Both the position numbers and the translations under genes were made by a program. The notes beneath the pieces are model-generated. The model worked only from the letters and a program-made list of their open reading frames with translations, made no database searches and was not told the origin of the DNA. Positions 51,229 through 59,853 of a stretch of 64,000 nucleotides of DNA are shown in pieces. Each line of letters begins with the position of its first letter. Positions within the stretch are counted from its first letter, which is position 1. Origin of the DNA: Ruminococcus sp. FMBCY1 (GTDB taxonomy: Bacteria > Bacillota > Clostridia > Oscillospirales > Acutalibacteraceae); contig NZ_CP074197.1 in NCBI RefSeq assembly GCF_023921805.1, forward strand, positions 2,170,001 through 2,234,000, given 5' to 3'.

Positions 51229-52035
51229 TTATTTATAAGATGTTGAAAGTGAAACTGTACCGTCTGATTTTCCGTTGGCATCAATATGGGTTATAATCTT
51301 ATTATTTTCAATAGTGCTTGCAGATTCCCATAAATAGCTTGTCTTTGCAGAACCTGTACCCGTTACTTCGTAAGTTACTACAATAAGGTCGCCGCCATTT
51401 GTGAAATCGTATCCGCTTGTAATGTCTGAACCGTTAAATTTAATTACACCGGCATTTTTGGCATTAACAATGCTGTTTGATTTAACAGGACTTTGGAGCT
51501 CGGCTTTTTTAACTTTAAGTTTTGAAGAATCGTAAGTTATAGTACCCTGGAAGTTTGCGAGTACCTTTGTGCTTTTAACTGTATAGGTAACTGTTACGGT
51601 ATCGCCTTTTTTGTAATCGTGACCGTCAACAGAAAGTGTATCGGAAGATTTATTGCCCGAGTCATTCTTGCTTGTGTCATTTTTGCTTGATGCATCGTTT
51701 TTGGAACTTTCTAACTTTGATTCGGTTTTTGAAGAATCGGAAGAACCATTCGATTCGGATTTTTCGGAGGTTTGTGAAGAGTTAGCAGTTGAAGTTGAAT
51801 TTGAATTTGAGCTTTGAGTGCTGCTTTCTGTATTTAATTCGCTTTCTGATTTGTCGTTTGCAACAGTTGTGTTTTCAGCGGCAGAAGCAGTGCTTGTTAC
51901 GGTCGCAGCGGTTGATGAACTCTCATCTTTATTACCGCAGCCTGTCATTACACTTGCAAATGATGTTGAAACGGCCAGTACGGCAATCAAAAGTGCAACA
52001 GAAAGCCTCTTTGCTTTATGCTTTGAATTATTCAT
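51229..52035 (-). CDS. Lipoprotein with cohesin-like domain
   Basis: Product of 268 aa. Signal peptide with lipobox SVMTGC (lipid anchor at about residue 32), a roughly 95-residue linker of Ser, Thr, Asn and Lys, then a C-terminal beta-sandwich (about 135-268): KKGDTVTVTYTVKSTKVLANFQGTITYDSSKLKVK, GGDLIVVTYEVTGTG. The strand order resembles cohesin modules that bind dockerins. The divergent neighbour carries a dockerin. It may be a membrane-anchored single-cohesin receptor; a generic carbohydrate- or protein-binding sandwich is the alternative. Confidence 0.7.
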   Translation of the reverse strand: MNNSKHKAKRLSVALLIAVLAVSTSFASVMTGCGNKDESSSTAATVTSTASAAENTTVANDKSESELNTESSTQSSNSNSTSTANSSQTSEKSESNGSSDSSKTESKLESSKNDASSKNDTSKNDSGNKSSDTLSVDGHDYKKGDTVTVTYTVKSTKVLANFQGTITYDSSKLKVKKAELQSPVKSNSIVNAKNAGVIKFNGSDITSGYDFTNGGDLIVVTYEVTGTGSAKTSYLWESASTIENNKIITHIDANGKSDGTVSLSTSYK

Positions 52036-52133
52036 AAAATCATTCCTTATCTAATGTTATTGTTCCTATTATAGCAAAATATATTATAAAAATAAAGCGT
52101 AATTATTTAAATAATAATTTGCAAAATTTTACA

Positions 52134-52162
52134 TTGTAATTTAATTTTTTCTATGATATAAT
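52134..52162 (+). promoter_or_regulatory. Promoter of the CotH-dockerin gene
   Basis: TTGTAA (52134-52139), 17-bp spacer, TATAAT (52157-52162), about 40 bases before the ATG. Confidence 0.6.
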
Positions 52163-52202
52163 AGATATGTGAAAACTGAATGAATTTTTAGGAGTGTTTG
52201 AA

Positions 52203-54179
52203 ATGAAATTAGCAAAAATTATTGCAGTAGGACTTTCTGCTGTAATGCTTACTACAGGCTTTTCTGTATCTGCTCTTGCGGCACAGACAACCGATTCCAC
52301 CGTTTCTACACCGGGATTTAAGACATATGATGCATTATATGCTCACGCTGTTTTAAACTCTGAAGATACACAGGCTTGGCTGAGATGGCAAAGTGTGCAC
52401 GATGAGAACTTTAACGAAATAGACAGTAATAAAAAGTATTTCTTCCTGCCTTCTTCGGCAAACGGAGAAAAAGTTGATATTTACAACGCTTATTCATCAC
52501 CGATTACAATAAACGGTGTTACTGTTGACTCACATAAATCGGGTTCGGTACCGTACAATACAAATGTTGAGTATAAGGTAAATGCGGGCGGCAAAAACTT
52601 TACTTTGATTTTTATGAAATCAACCGCAGAGTCCGCCGTATATATCAATAATGACAATGCCGACGGTAACGGTACGGAGCTTATTACATACCTTAATCGT
52701 GATAAGAGTAATTCCGCAAGCGCAACAGCCGCAATTATCGATGCAGACGGTACAATTGAAACAGCCGATGTTAAGAAAATAAAGGGAAGAGGAAACTCAA
52801 CCTGGGGCAAGGCTAAAAAACCGTACAATGTTACTTTTAAAGATAATGTAACAATCGGTTCAATGGACAAGTGTAAGAAATTTTCAATGCTTGCAAATTA
52901 TCAGGACGATTCTCTTTCAAGAAACAGATTTTTATATGACCTTTCTGATGCGGTAGATATGCCGTATGCCTCAGATTCCCGTTATGTTGATTTTTATTCA
53001 GACGGCTATTATTGGGGTTCTTACCAGATGTGCCAAAAGATTGACACAGGTAAAACTAACCTTTTAAGCGATATTGACGATAAAGGCTACCTCAACAAGG
53101 ACGGCTCAATCAACGAAAACTTCCAATTTGTATGCGAGGTTGACGCAAGTGCTACTGATGATGATTATCACTTCACTTCATCAAGCGGTAATAAGATTAC
53201 ATTAAAAACTCCCGAGCTTGCACCGGGGGACAAAGGCTACAACGAAGTTAAAAATTATGTAAAAAACAAATTTGATTCTTTTTACAATGCAATTAAAAAT
53301 TCAACTGAAAATCTTGCCGATTATGCCGATGTTGATTCTGTAACAAAGATTTATCTTATAAACGAACTCGGCAAAAACTGGGATTCGGGCGTATCAAGTC
53401 TTTACTTTACATATAAGCAGGACGAAAACGGCAATTGGAAATTCTTTGGTTCTCCTGTATGGGATTACGATAACTCGCTCGGTAACGCAAAGGGCGTTGA
53501 ATGGGATCTCGGAAATATAGGAGTAAATGACTATGAACAGTACAGCGGTTGGTGGTGCAAATACAAAGATAAAGGTAAAAACAGCAACAGCACAAACAAT
53601 GTTATGAATCTGATTTCGAGAAATAAAAATGTTATTAAGGCTGCACCGCAGGTTTGGTTTGAGGACTTTGTTCCGGCTCTCAAAACATTTATGTCAAGCG
53701 GAGTAAGTGAGGGAGAAATTTATTCATCTGATGTTTATTATAACTACCTAAAGGGCAGTGCAGAGATGAACTACAAGAGCGGTTGGTTGCTCAATACAGG
53801 CAGCTGGATTGCAGACCACAGCAAACTCAATGTAGCTACCTTTGACTATTCCACAGGCAAATATACAGTAAGCAATATTGCTACAAAGTACAGCAACAAT
53901 TTTGACGGAAAGTACAATTATTGTGCCGATTGGCTTACAAGCCGTGCGGCTTGGCTTAGCAACGAAATGTATGCTGACTACGAACCGTCAAATCCAAGAA
54001 TTGAAAATGACCTTAACAATGACGGAATTTTAGATGTTCGTGATGCAACGGCTCTTCAGCTTTACATTGCAGAAAGTGCAACACTTGACATTGAAGGTGT
54101 AAAAATGGCTGATATAAACAAAGACGGAATTATTGATGTGAGAGATGTCACAGCTTTACAGCAGATAATTGCACAATAA
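52203..54179 (+). CDS. Secreted CotH-domain protein with C-terminal dockerin
   Basis: Product of 658 aa. Signal peptide (AKIIAVGLSAVMLTTGFSVSALA). CotH domain at about 185-500: IKGRGNSTWGKAKKPYNVTF, KFSMLANYQDDSLSRNRF, YYWGSYQMCQKI, GSPVWDYDNSLGN. The last 60 residues are a type I dockerin with two calcium loops (DLNNDGILDVRDATALQLYI and DINKDGIIDVRDVTALQQII). CotH proteins are atypical protein kinases or structural proteins; with a dockerin it would be assembled on a cohesin. GGAGTG precedes the ATG at 52203. Confidence 0.9.
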   Translation: MKLAKIIAVGLSAVMLTTGFSVSALAAQTTDSTVSTPGFKTYDALYAHAVLNSEDTQAWLRWQSVHDENFNEIDSNKKYFFLPSSANGEKVDIYNAYSSPITINGVTVDSHKSGSVPYNTNVEYKVNAGGKNFTLIFMKSTAESAVYINNDNADGNGTELITYLNRDKSNSASATAAIIDADGTIETADVKKIKGRGNSTWGKAKKPYNVTFKDNVTIGSMDKCKKFSMLANYQDDSLSRNRFLYDLSDAVDMPYASDSRYVDFYSDGYYWGSYQMCQKIDTGKTNLLSDIDDKGYLNKDGSINENFQFVCEVDASATDDDYHFTSSSGNKITLKTPELAPGDKGYNEVKNYVKNKFDSFYNAIKNSTENLADYADVDSVTKIYLINELGKNWDSGVSSLYFTYKQDENGNWKFFGSPVWDYDNSLGNAKGVEWDLGNIGVNDYEQYSGWWCKYKDKGKNSNSTNNVMNLISRNKNVIKAAPQVWFEDFVPALKTFMSSGVSEGEIYSSDVYYNYLKGSAEMNYKSGWLLNTGSWIADHSKLNVATFDYSTGKYTVSNIATKYSNNFDGKYNYCADWLTSRAAWLSNEMYADYEPSNPRIENDLNNDGILDVRDATALQLYIAESATLDIEGVKMADINKDGIIDVRDVTALQQIIAQ

Positions 54180-54192
54180 AATTTAAATTTTT

Positions 54193-54231
54193 ATACCGCT
54201 TGATTTCGGAAGATTTCAAGCGGTATTTTGA
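54193..54231 (+). terminator. Terminator of the CotH-dockerin gene
   Basis: ATACCGCTTGA (54193-54203) pairs with TCAAGCGGTAT (54216-54226), then TTTTG. Confidence 0.88.
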
Positions 54232-54282
54232 TTTTTAAAAGTCATATTTCTATTATTTAATTATAAATTTACACAAAATTTA

Positions 54283-54311
54283 TTGAAAAACTTACGGTAA
54301 TGGTATATAAT
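54283..54311 (+). promoter_or_regulatory. Promoter of pyk-aroK
   Basis: TTGAAA (54283-54288), 17-bp spacer, TATAAT (54306-54311). Confidence 0.7.
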
Positions 54312-54372
54312 GTATTTGTGAAAATTTTGGGTATTATTAAGGATAGTATTTGATTTAATTATGGAGGTTATT

Positions 54373-55815
54373 ATGAGAAAGACTAAAATTGTCTGCACCA
54401 TTGGTCCTGCCTGCAACAATAAAGAAACCTTGCTTGAGATGATCAACGCAGGTATGAATGTTGCTCGCATTAATATGTCACACGGAGCATATGACGATTT
54501 GGAAAACACTTTTAATGTTCTCAAAGAAGCTATTGCCGAAAGCGGAAAAATTGTGTCAATTCTTCTAGATACAAAAGGTCCGGAAGTAAGAGTATGCACA
54601 TTTGAAAACGGCAGTATAGAACTTATTGAAGGTCAGCTTTTCAGCCTTTGCAAGAATAAAGAAGTCGGTGACGAAACAGGCGTGGCAATTTCTTTCCCTA
54701 AGCTTATTGATTTGTTCAATGCCGACGGCAAAGCGGCAATAGGCAGAGAATTATTATTAGATGACGGTCTTATCTCAATAGTTGTTGACAGTATGACTCC
54801 TAACGAAATCATTTGCAAAGTAGTTAAGGGCGGTACACTTAAGAACAGAAAGAGTATTAATATTCCCGGTTATCATATAAATATGCCTTATGTCAGTGCA
54901 CAGGACAGAAAAGATATTGAATTTGGTCTTTCTCACGGCGCTAATGTAGTTGCCGCATCGTTTGTGCGTACACACGAAGATGTTAAAACATTAAGAGATT
55001 TTATCGACAGCCTTGGATTTGAATATGTTGAAATCATCGCAAAGATTGAAAATCAGAGCGGTGTTGACGATATGGACGCTATTATTGACTGCGCCGACGG
55101 CATTATGGTTGCCAGAGGTGATATGGGCGTTGAAATTCCGTTTATTAAACTTCCTGAAATTCAGAAAACACTTATCAGAAAGTGCGTTGCAAGAGGTAAA
55201 TATGTAATTACAGCAACTCAAATGCTTGAGAGTATGACTTCTTCACCTCGTCCTACAAGAGCTGAAATCAGCGATGTTGCCAATGCTGTATATGACGGTA
55301 CAAGCGCAGTTATGCTTTCGGGTGAGTCTGCCGCAGGTAAGTACCCTGTTGAAAGTGTTAAGGCTCTTGACGCTATATGCTTTGAGGCAGAGCAGAACGG
55401 TGAGTTTACAGCTCTTAAAGACTATATCGAACATCACAGTATTCAGGACAGCAACCCAATCAGAGGCAGTATTTGCCGTGCGGCAAGAGATATTGCTCAT
55501 CAGGTTGGCGCAAGAGCTATTATTGTTGAGAGTGCTACAGGTAAAGTTGCAAGAGCAATGGTACATTTCCGCCCGAATGTTCCGATAATTGCAGTTGTTA
55601 CCTCTTCGCTTGTTTGTAAAAAACTTTGCCTTAATTGGGGTATTACAGCACTTATCGGTGAAGAAAAGAAAACTTCCGATGCCATTACAAAGCAGGCAAT
55701 GGAAAAGGCTTTAAGCACGGGCTACTTTAAAAAGGGCGATATTGTAGTTGTAATTTCTTCAAACAGAACTGCACCTACTTCAAGCACAGACTCTCTCAAT
55801 GTAAGGATTTTATAA
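54373..55815 (+). CDS. pyk: Pyruvate kinase
   Basis: Product of 480 aa. TKIVCTIGPACNNKETLLEMINAGMNVARINMSHGAY, LLDTKGPEVR, catalytic Lys in EIIAKIENQSGVDDMDAI, MVARGDMGVEI and TATQMLESMTSSPRPTRAE. The last step of glycolysis. The ATG at 54373 follows GGAGGTTATT; an upstream in-frame ATG (54361) overlaps the ribosome site. It lacks the extra C-terminal PEP-utiliser domain of Bacillus enzymes. aroK starts 1 base after the stop. Confidence 0.96.
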   Translation: MRKTKIVCTIGPACNNKETLLEMINAGMNVARINMSHGAYDDLENTFNVLKEAIAESGKIVSILLDTKGPEVRVCTFENGSIELIEGQLFSLCKNKEVGDETGVAISFPKLIDLFNADGKAAIGRELLLDDGLISIVVDSMTPNEIICKVVKGGTLKNRKSINIPGYHINMPYVSAQDRKDIEFGLSHGANVVAASFVRTHEDVKTLRDFIDSLGFEYVEIIAKIENQSGVDDMDAIIDCADGIMVARGDMGVEIPFIKLPEIQKTLIRKCVARGKYVITATQMLESMTSSPRPTRAEISDVANAVYDGTSAVMLSGESAAGKYPVESVKALDAICFEAEQNGEFTALKDYIEHHSIQDSNPIRGSICRAARDIAHQVGARAIIVESATGKVARAMVHFRPNVPIIAVVTSSLVCKKLCLNWGITALIGEEKKTSDAITKQAMEKALSTGYFKKGDIVVVISSNRTAPTSSTDSLNVRIL

Positions 55816-55816
55816 T

Positions 55817-56329
55817 ATGAATAACAATAACATTATACTTATAGGAATGCCTGGTTCGGGTAAGAGTACACTTGGTGTTCTGCTTGCAAAATACAGCGGA
55901 TATTCTTTTGTAGATTTAGACTTGATTATTACTAAGAAAACAGGCAAAAAACTGCAAAAGATACTTGATCAGGACGGCTATGATGCTTTCTTGAAAATTG
56001 AAAATCAAGTAGGCAAAGAGCTTGACTGCGAGAAAACAGTTGTGGCAACAGGCGGCTCAATGGTACTTAGCGCAGAAGGTATGGAACATTTGAAGAGAAT
56101 CGGTACGGTTGTGTATATTAATGTGCCGATTGATGAAATTATACGCAGAGTTACAAATGTAGCGACAAGGGGAATTGCTTTTAAAGACGGCGAAACTCTT
56201 AACGATGTTTTTAAAGAGAGAACACCTCTTTATGAAAAATATGCAGATGTAACCGTTAATTTTGAAAATGCGTCAAATCTTGAAGAAACCGTCGATAAAA
56301 TTATGGAAAAATTAAATCTTCATAAGTAA
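55817..56329 (+). CDS. aroK: Shikimate kinase
   Basis: Product of 170 aa. P-loop GMPGSGKSTLG, substrate-binding FVDLDLIITKKTGK, GGSMVLSAEGM and the lid RTPLYEKYADVTVNF. It phosphorylates shikimate with ATP in aromatic amino-acid synthesis. The start codon comes 1 base after pyk, so the two are cotranscribed and coupled; no other aro gene is nearby. Confidence 0.92.
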   Translation: MNNNNIILIGMPGSGKSTLGVLLAKYSGYSFVDLDLIITKKTGKKLQKILDQDGYDAFLKIENQVGKELDCEKTVVATGGSMVLSAEGMEHLKRIGTVVYINVPIDEIIRRVTNVATRGIAFKDGETLNDVFKERTPLYEKYADVTVNFENASNLEETVDKIMEKLNLHK

Positions 56330-56335
56330 TAATTT

Positions 56336-56366
56336 AAGCACCGATTTGAAAAGTCGGTGCTTTTTT
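56336..56366 (+). terminator. Terminator of pyk-aroK
   Basis: AAGCACCGATTT (56336-56347) pairs with AAGTCGGTGCTT (56351-56362), one mismatch, followed by six T. Confidence 0.9.
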
Positions 56367-56405
56367 GTCTTTTGCTTTAAAAACGATTTTTGTTAAAATG
56401 TTGGC

Positions 56406-56845
56406 AAATTATGGTTTAGCGGAGTGTCGGTCGGGGGATTGAAATTTAGCTAACGCTAAATTATCCTCCAAAAAACAAAAAGCTTACTCAATTTTTTCAA
56501 AAATTGCGGGTTTGGGCAGCGCCCATAAAAATCTTCCGATATAACAATTTATCAGGCGCAAACAGCCACGCTGTCTGCGTGCTTGCACATAGTTTGAAAA
56601 ACAGGCGACAGCCTTTTATAAAAGAAATGATTAACTTTTCATTATATATCGAATGGCTTTCTTGTTGCTATCGCATTTAAGGGCTTTTGCCGTTGTGTTC
56701 AAGCCGCAAAACAGCGAGCTGTTTGGCTATCGTTAGATTGCATAAATGGAAAGTATTTGTGGGCTTTGCCCACACCCACGACCTTTGAAAAGGTCGACCA
56801 AACTTTTATAATTAATTGGCAAATCAATTTGCTAAACCATAATTT
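56406..56845 (+). repeat. Hairpin-rich MITE-like repeat, copy 2
   Basis: About 440 bp bounded by perfect 15-bp inverted repeats AAATTATGGTTTAGC (56406-56420) and GCTAAACCATAATTT (56831-56845). It is collinear with copy 1 at 50738 (same orientation), with point changes in loops and outside stems. It fills the gap between aroK and spoVAC and contains no conserved frame. Confidence 0.85.
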
Positions 56846-56848
56846 TTG

Positions 56849-57304
56849 TTAAAACAGCCGTACTCCGAACAAACTCAAAATCCAGAGAACAAATCCGTAA
56901 ATTATTGATGCAGAAACTCCGTATACTATTACCGGACCTGCAATTATAAATAATTTAGCACCGAGTCCCGCTATATATCCCTCTGACTTAAATTCAATTG
57001 CAGGTGAAGATACTGCATTGGCAAAACCTGTTATCGGTACAAGAGTTCCTGCACCTCCGTGTTTTGCTATTTTGTCATACACACCAATTGCCGTCAGTAA
57101 AATGCCTATGAATATCAGCGTTACGGAACACAATGTTTTACTGTCTTTTTCTGCCGCACCGAGCATTGCGTATAAATCCGTAAATCCCTGCCCGATTGTG
57201 CATATTGCTCCGCCTATTAAAAAGGCTTTTATGCAGTTCACAAAAAGTTTACTTTTCGGTGAATTTTTCGTCACAATTTTATTGTATTCTTTTGGTGAAA
57301 TCAT
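56849..57304 (-). CDS. spoVAC: Stage V sporulation protein AC
   Basis: Product of 151 aa. MISPKEYNKIVTKNSPKSKLFVNCIKAF start and at least three membrane helices (AFLIGGAICTIGQGF, LIFIGILLTAIGVYDKIAKHGGAG, AKLFIIAGPVIVYG) with the conserved GGAGTLVPITGFANAV motif. It is part of the SpoVA channel that moves dipicolinic acid into spores. The stop codon lies 3 bases from the repeat copy 2, and spoVAD/spoVAE, normally downstream, are absent here. Confidence 0.9.
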   Translation of the reverse strand: MISPKEYNKIVTKNSPKSKLFVNCIKAFLIGGAICTIGQGFTDLYAMLGAAEKDSKTLCSVTLIFIGILLTAIGVYDKIAKHGGAGTLVPITGFANAVSSPAIEFKSEGYIAGLGAKLFIIAGPVIVYGVSASIIYGFVLWILSLFGVRLF

Positions 57305-57473
57305 ATATACATTAACTCCGTTTCGTTTATAACTTGCTAATTAAATGTACTAATATTATGTGTTAAAAATTTGTTCTTATGTAAGATTAGTTTATGTAAA
57401 ATAACAGTTTATTTTTGATGAAATATGATGTATAATGTTAAATGTATATTTATGTATTGTGAGGTGGAGTATC

Positions 57474-58601
57474 GTGGAGCATTATCTTGATAACAGCGCT
57501 ACAACCGTTGCATCGCTTGCGGCGGCTAAAAAAGCGTTTGAGATGATGACGGAAAATTACGCAAACCCATCTTCACTTCATTACAGAGGAATGCTTGCGG
57601 AACAGGAGCTTGAAAAGGCGAGAAAGGCGGTTGCTAAGCAGCTTTTTGCCCAAACCGATGAAATCATCTTTACAAGCGGCGGTACGGAGGCTAATAACCT
57701 TGCTCTTTTCGGCACTGCATATGCAAAAAAACGCAGAGGTACTAAGATTGTTACGACTTCCGTTGAGCACAGCAGTATTATGGAGTCTTGCAAAAGACTT
57801 GAGCAAGAGGGCTTTGAGATTGCATATGTAAGCCCAAGACAAGACGGAGTTGTGCATACCGAGGATATTCTTGCGGAAGTAAACGACAATACAGTTCTTG
57901 TTTCTGTTATGTATGTAAATAACGAAACGGGTGCTATTATGCCTGTTGCAGAGATTTTTGATGCGGTAAAAGGAAAAAAATCGGATATTATCTGCCATAC
58001 AGACGCAGTTCAGGCTTTCGGCAAAATAGCCGTTAATCCTAAAAAACTCGGTGCAGACCTTGTAAGCGTGTCGGCTCACAAAGTACATTCTCCAAAGGGA
58101 TGCGGCGCAATATATATAAAAAAAGGTGTGCGACTTGTACCGAGAACTTACGGCGGCGAACAGGAAAAGAAAATCCGCCCGGGTACAGAACCGTTGCCGT
58201 TGATTGCGGCATTCGGAGTTGCCTGTAATGAATTTGCAATAGAAAAGAATTACGAAAAAGTTGCCGAACTTTGCGAATACGCAAAAAATCAGCTTACAAA
58301 AATAGACGGAGTGGTTATAAATTCACCGCAGAACGCTTTGCCGTATGTTCTGAATTTTTCGGCGGGCAAGGTTAGAAGTGAAACTATGCTCCATTTCCTT
58401 GAGGAATACGAAATTTATGTTTCCTCGGGCAGTGCTTGTGCAAAGGGCGCACCGAGTTATGTGTTAAGCTCAATGGGATACGGAAGTTACAGAGCAGACA
58501 GCGCATTGCGTGTAAGCTTTTCAAAGCTGAATACAAAAGAAGATGTTGACGCACTGTGCACAACGCTTGCGCAGGGATTAAAAGTTCTTGTTCACAGATA
58601 A
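57474..58601 (+). CDS. Cysteine desulfurase (NifS/IscS-like)
   Basis: Product of 375 aa. YLDNSATTVAS start, EIIFTSGGTEANNLALFG, THis region TSVEHSSIMESC, PLP lysine in SVSAHKVHSPKGCGAIYI, and active-site Cys in SSGSACAKGAPSYVL. GTG start at 57474 with GAGGTGGAG upstream. It releases sulfur from cysteine as protein persulfide. Being next to thiI, it is probably the NifZ-type donor for 4-thiouridine in tRNA rather than a general Fe-S assembly enzyme. Confidence 0.92.
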   Translation: MEHYLDNSATTVASLAAAKKAFEMMTENYANPSSLHYRGMLAEQELEKARKAVAKQLFAQTDEIIFTSGGTEANNLALFGTAYAKKRRGTKIVTTSVEHSSIMESCKRLEQEGFEIAYVSPRQDGVVHTEDILAEVNDNTVLVSVMYVNNETGAIMPVAEIFDAVKGKKSDIICHTDAVQAFGKIAVNPKKLGADLVSVSAHKVHSPKGCGAIYIKKGVRLVPRTYGGEQEKKIRPGTEPLPLIAAFGVACNEFAIEKNYEKVAELCEYAKNQLTKIDGVVINSPQNALPYVLNFSAGKVRSETMLHFLEEYEIYVSSGSACAKGAPSYVLSSMGYGSYRADSALRVSFSKLNTKEDVDALCTTLAQGLKVLVHR

Positions 58602-58620
58602 ACTGAAAGGTAAAGAATTA

Positions 58621-59805
58621 ATGAAAGAAATCATACTTTTAAAAGACGGCGAAATTGTACTTAAGGGTCTTAACCGTCGTACATTTGAGGATGTTCTCAA
58701 AAAGAATATCAGACACGCAATTTCACATTTGGGCAGTTTTGAAATAAAATCCGCTCAATCAATTATATATGTAAAACCGCTTTCGGACGATATTGACCTT
58801 GACGAGGCTTGTCTGAAAATTTCAAGAGTATTCGGCATTGTGTCATATTCGAGAGCGGCAATCTGCGAAGAAAAAACACTTGAATCAATTATTGCTACCG
58901 CACCTGTTTATCTTGAAAAAGAGTTAAAGGCTGTGAAAACCTTTAAGGTTGAGGCAAGAAGAAGTGACAAACGCTTTCCTTATAAGTCGCCCGAAATATG
59001 CGCAGAACTCGGCGGAGTTATTCTTGATAAATTCCCGCATCTTAGCGTTGATGTTCATAATCCGGATCTTATCGTAAATGTAGAGGTTCGTGATTTTGGC
59101 GCTTATGTTCACGGTGCGGCGCATAAAGGTGCGGGCGGTATTCCTGTAGGTACAAGCGGCAATGCTGCTATTCTTATAAGCGGCGGTATTGATTCTCCTG
59201 TTGCCGCATATATGATGGCAAAAAGAGGTTTGAAACTTACAGCCGTTCACTTTGCAAGTCCGCCTTACACAAGCAAAAGAGCAGAAGATAAGGTAGTAAG
59301 ACTTTTAAGACGAGTAAGCCGTTATGCAGGCAAAATGACAATGTACACAGTTCCTTTTACAAAGATTCAGAAAACTATAAAAAATGAATGTCCGGAAGAA
59401 TTGTTTACAATCATTATGCGCAGACTTATGATGCAGATTTCTTCAAGAATTGCAGCGGATAACGATTGCACGGCGCTTATTACAGGCGAGAGCTTGGGTC
59501 AGGTTGCAAGTCAGACTATAGGTGCTTTAAGCTGTACAGATGATGCGGCAGACTTGCTTGTGTTCAGACCTCTTATCGGTATGGATAAGCAGGAGATTAT
59601 TGATATTTCATATAAAATCGACACTTATGATATTTCAATCGAGCCTTACGAGGATTGCTGTACGGTATTTACTCCAAAGCACCCGAGAACAAGACCTGTT
59701 TTGAAGTATGTAAAAGAGGCACAGGAAAAAGCAAATTTTGAACCGATGATTGAAGAGGCTCTTGCAAATCTCAAGGTAACAGAGATTTCAGCAAAAGACG
59801 AATAA
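58621..59805 (+). CDS. thiI: tRNA 4-thiouridine synthetase
   Basis: Product of 394 aa. N-terminal ferredoxin-like/THUMP domains (residues 1-165; ILLKDGEIVLKGLNRRTFEDVL, KTFKVEARRSDKRFPYKS), then the PP-loop adenylation domain (ILISGGIDSPVAAYMMAKRG) and the conserved ITGESLGQVASQT. It lacks the C-terminal rhodanese of enterobacterial ThiI, so sulfur must come directly from the desulfurase encoded 19 bases upstream. AAAGG precedes the ATG. Confidence 0.95.
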   Translation: MKEIILLKDGEIVLKGLNRRTFEDVLKKNIRHAISHLGSFEIKSAQSIIYVKPLSDDIDLDEACLKISRVFGIVSYSRAAICEEKTLESIIATAPVYLEKELKAVKTFKVEARRSDKRFPYKSPEICAELGGVILDKFPHLSVDVHNPDLIVNVEVRDFGAYVHGAAHKGAGGIPVGTSGNAAILISGGIDSPVAAYMMAKRGLKLTAVHFASPPYTSKRAEDKVVRLLRRVSRYAGKMTMYTVPFTKIQKTIKNECPEELFTIIMRRLMMQISSRIAADNDCTALITGESLGQVASQTIGALSCTDDAADLLVFRPLIGMDKQEIIDISYKIDTYDISIEPYEDCCTVFTPKHPRTRPVLKYVKEAQEKANFEPMIEEALANLKVTEISAKDE

Positions 59806-59853
59806 CATATATACCAAAACAAAAATTACTGTGACACGAAAGGATGGACCTGC

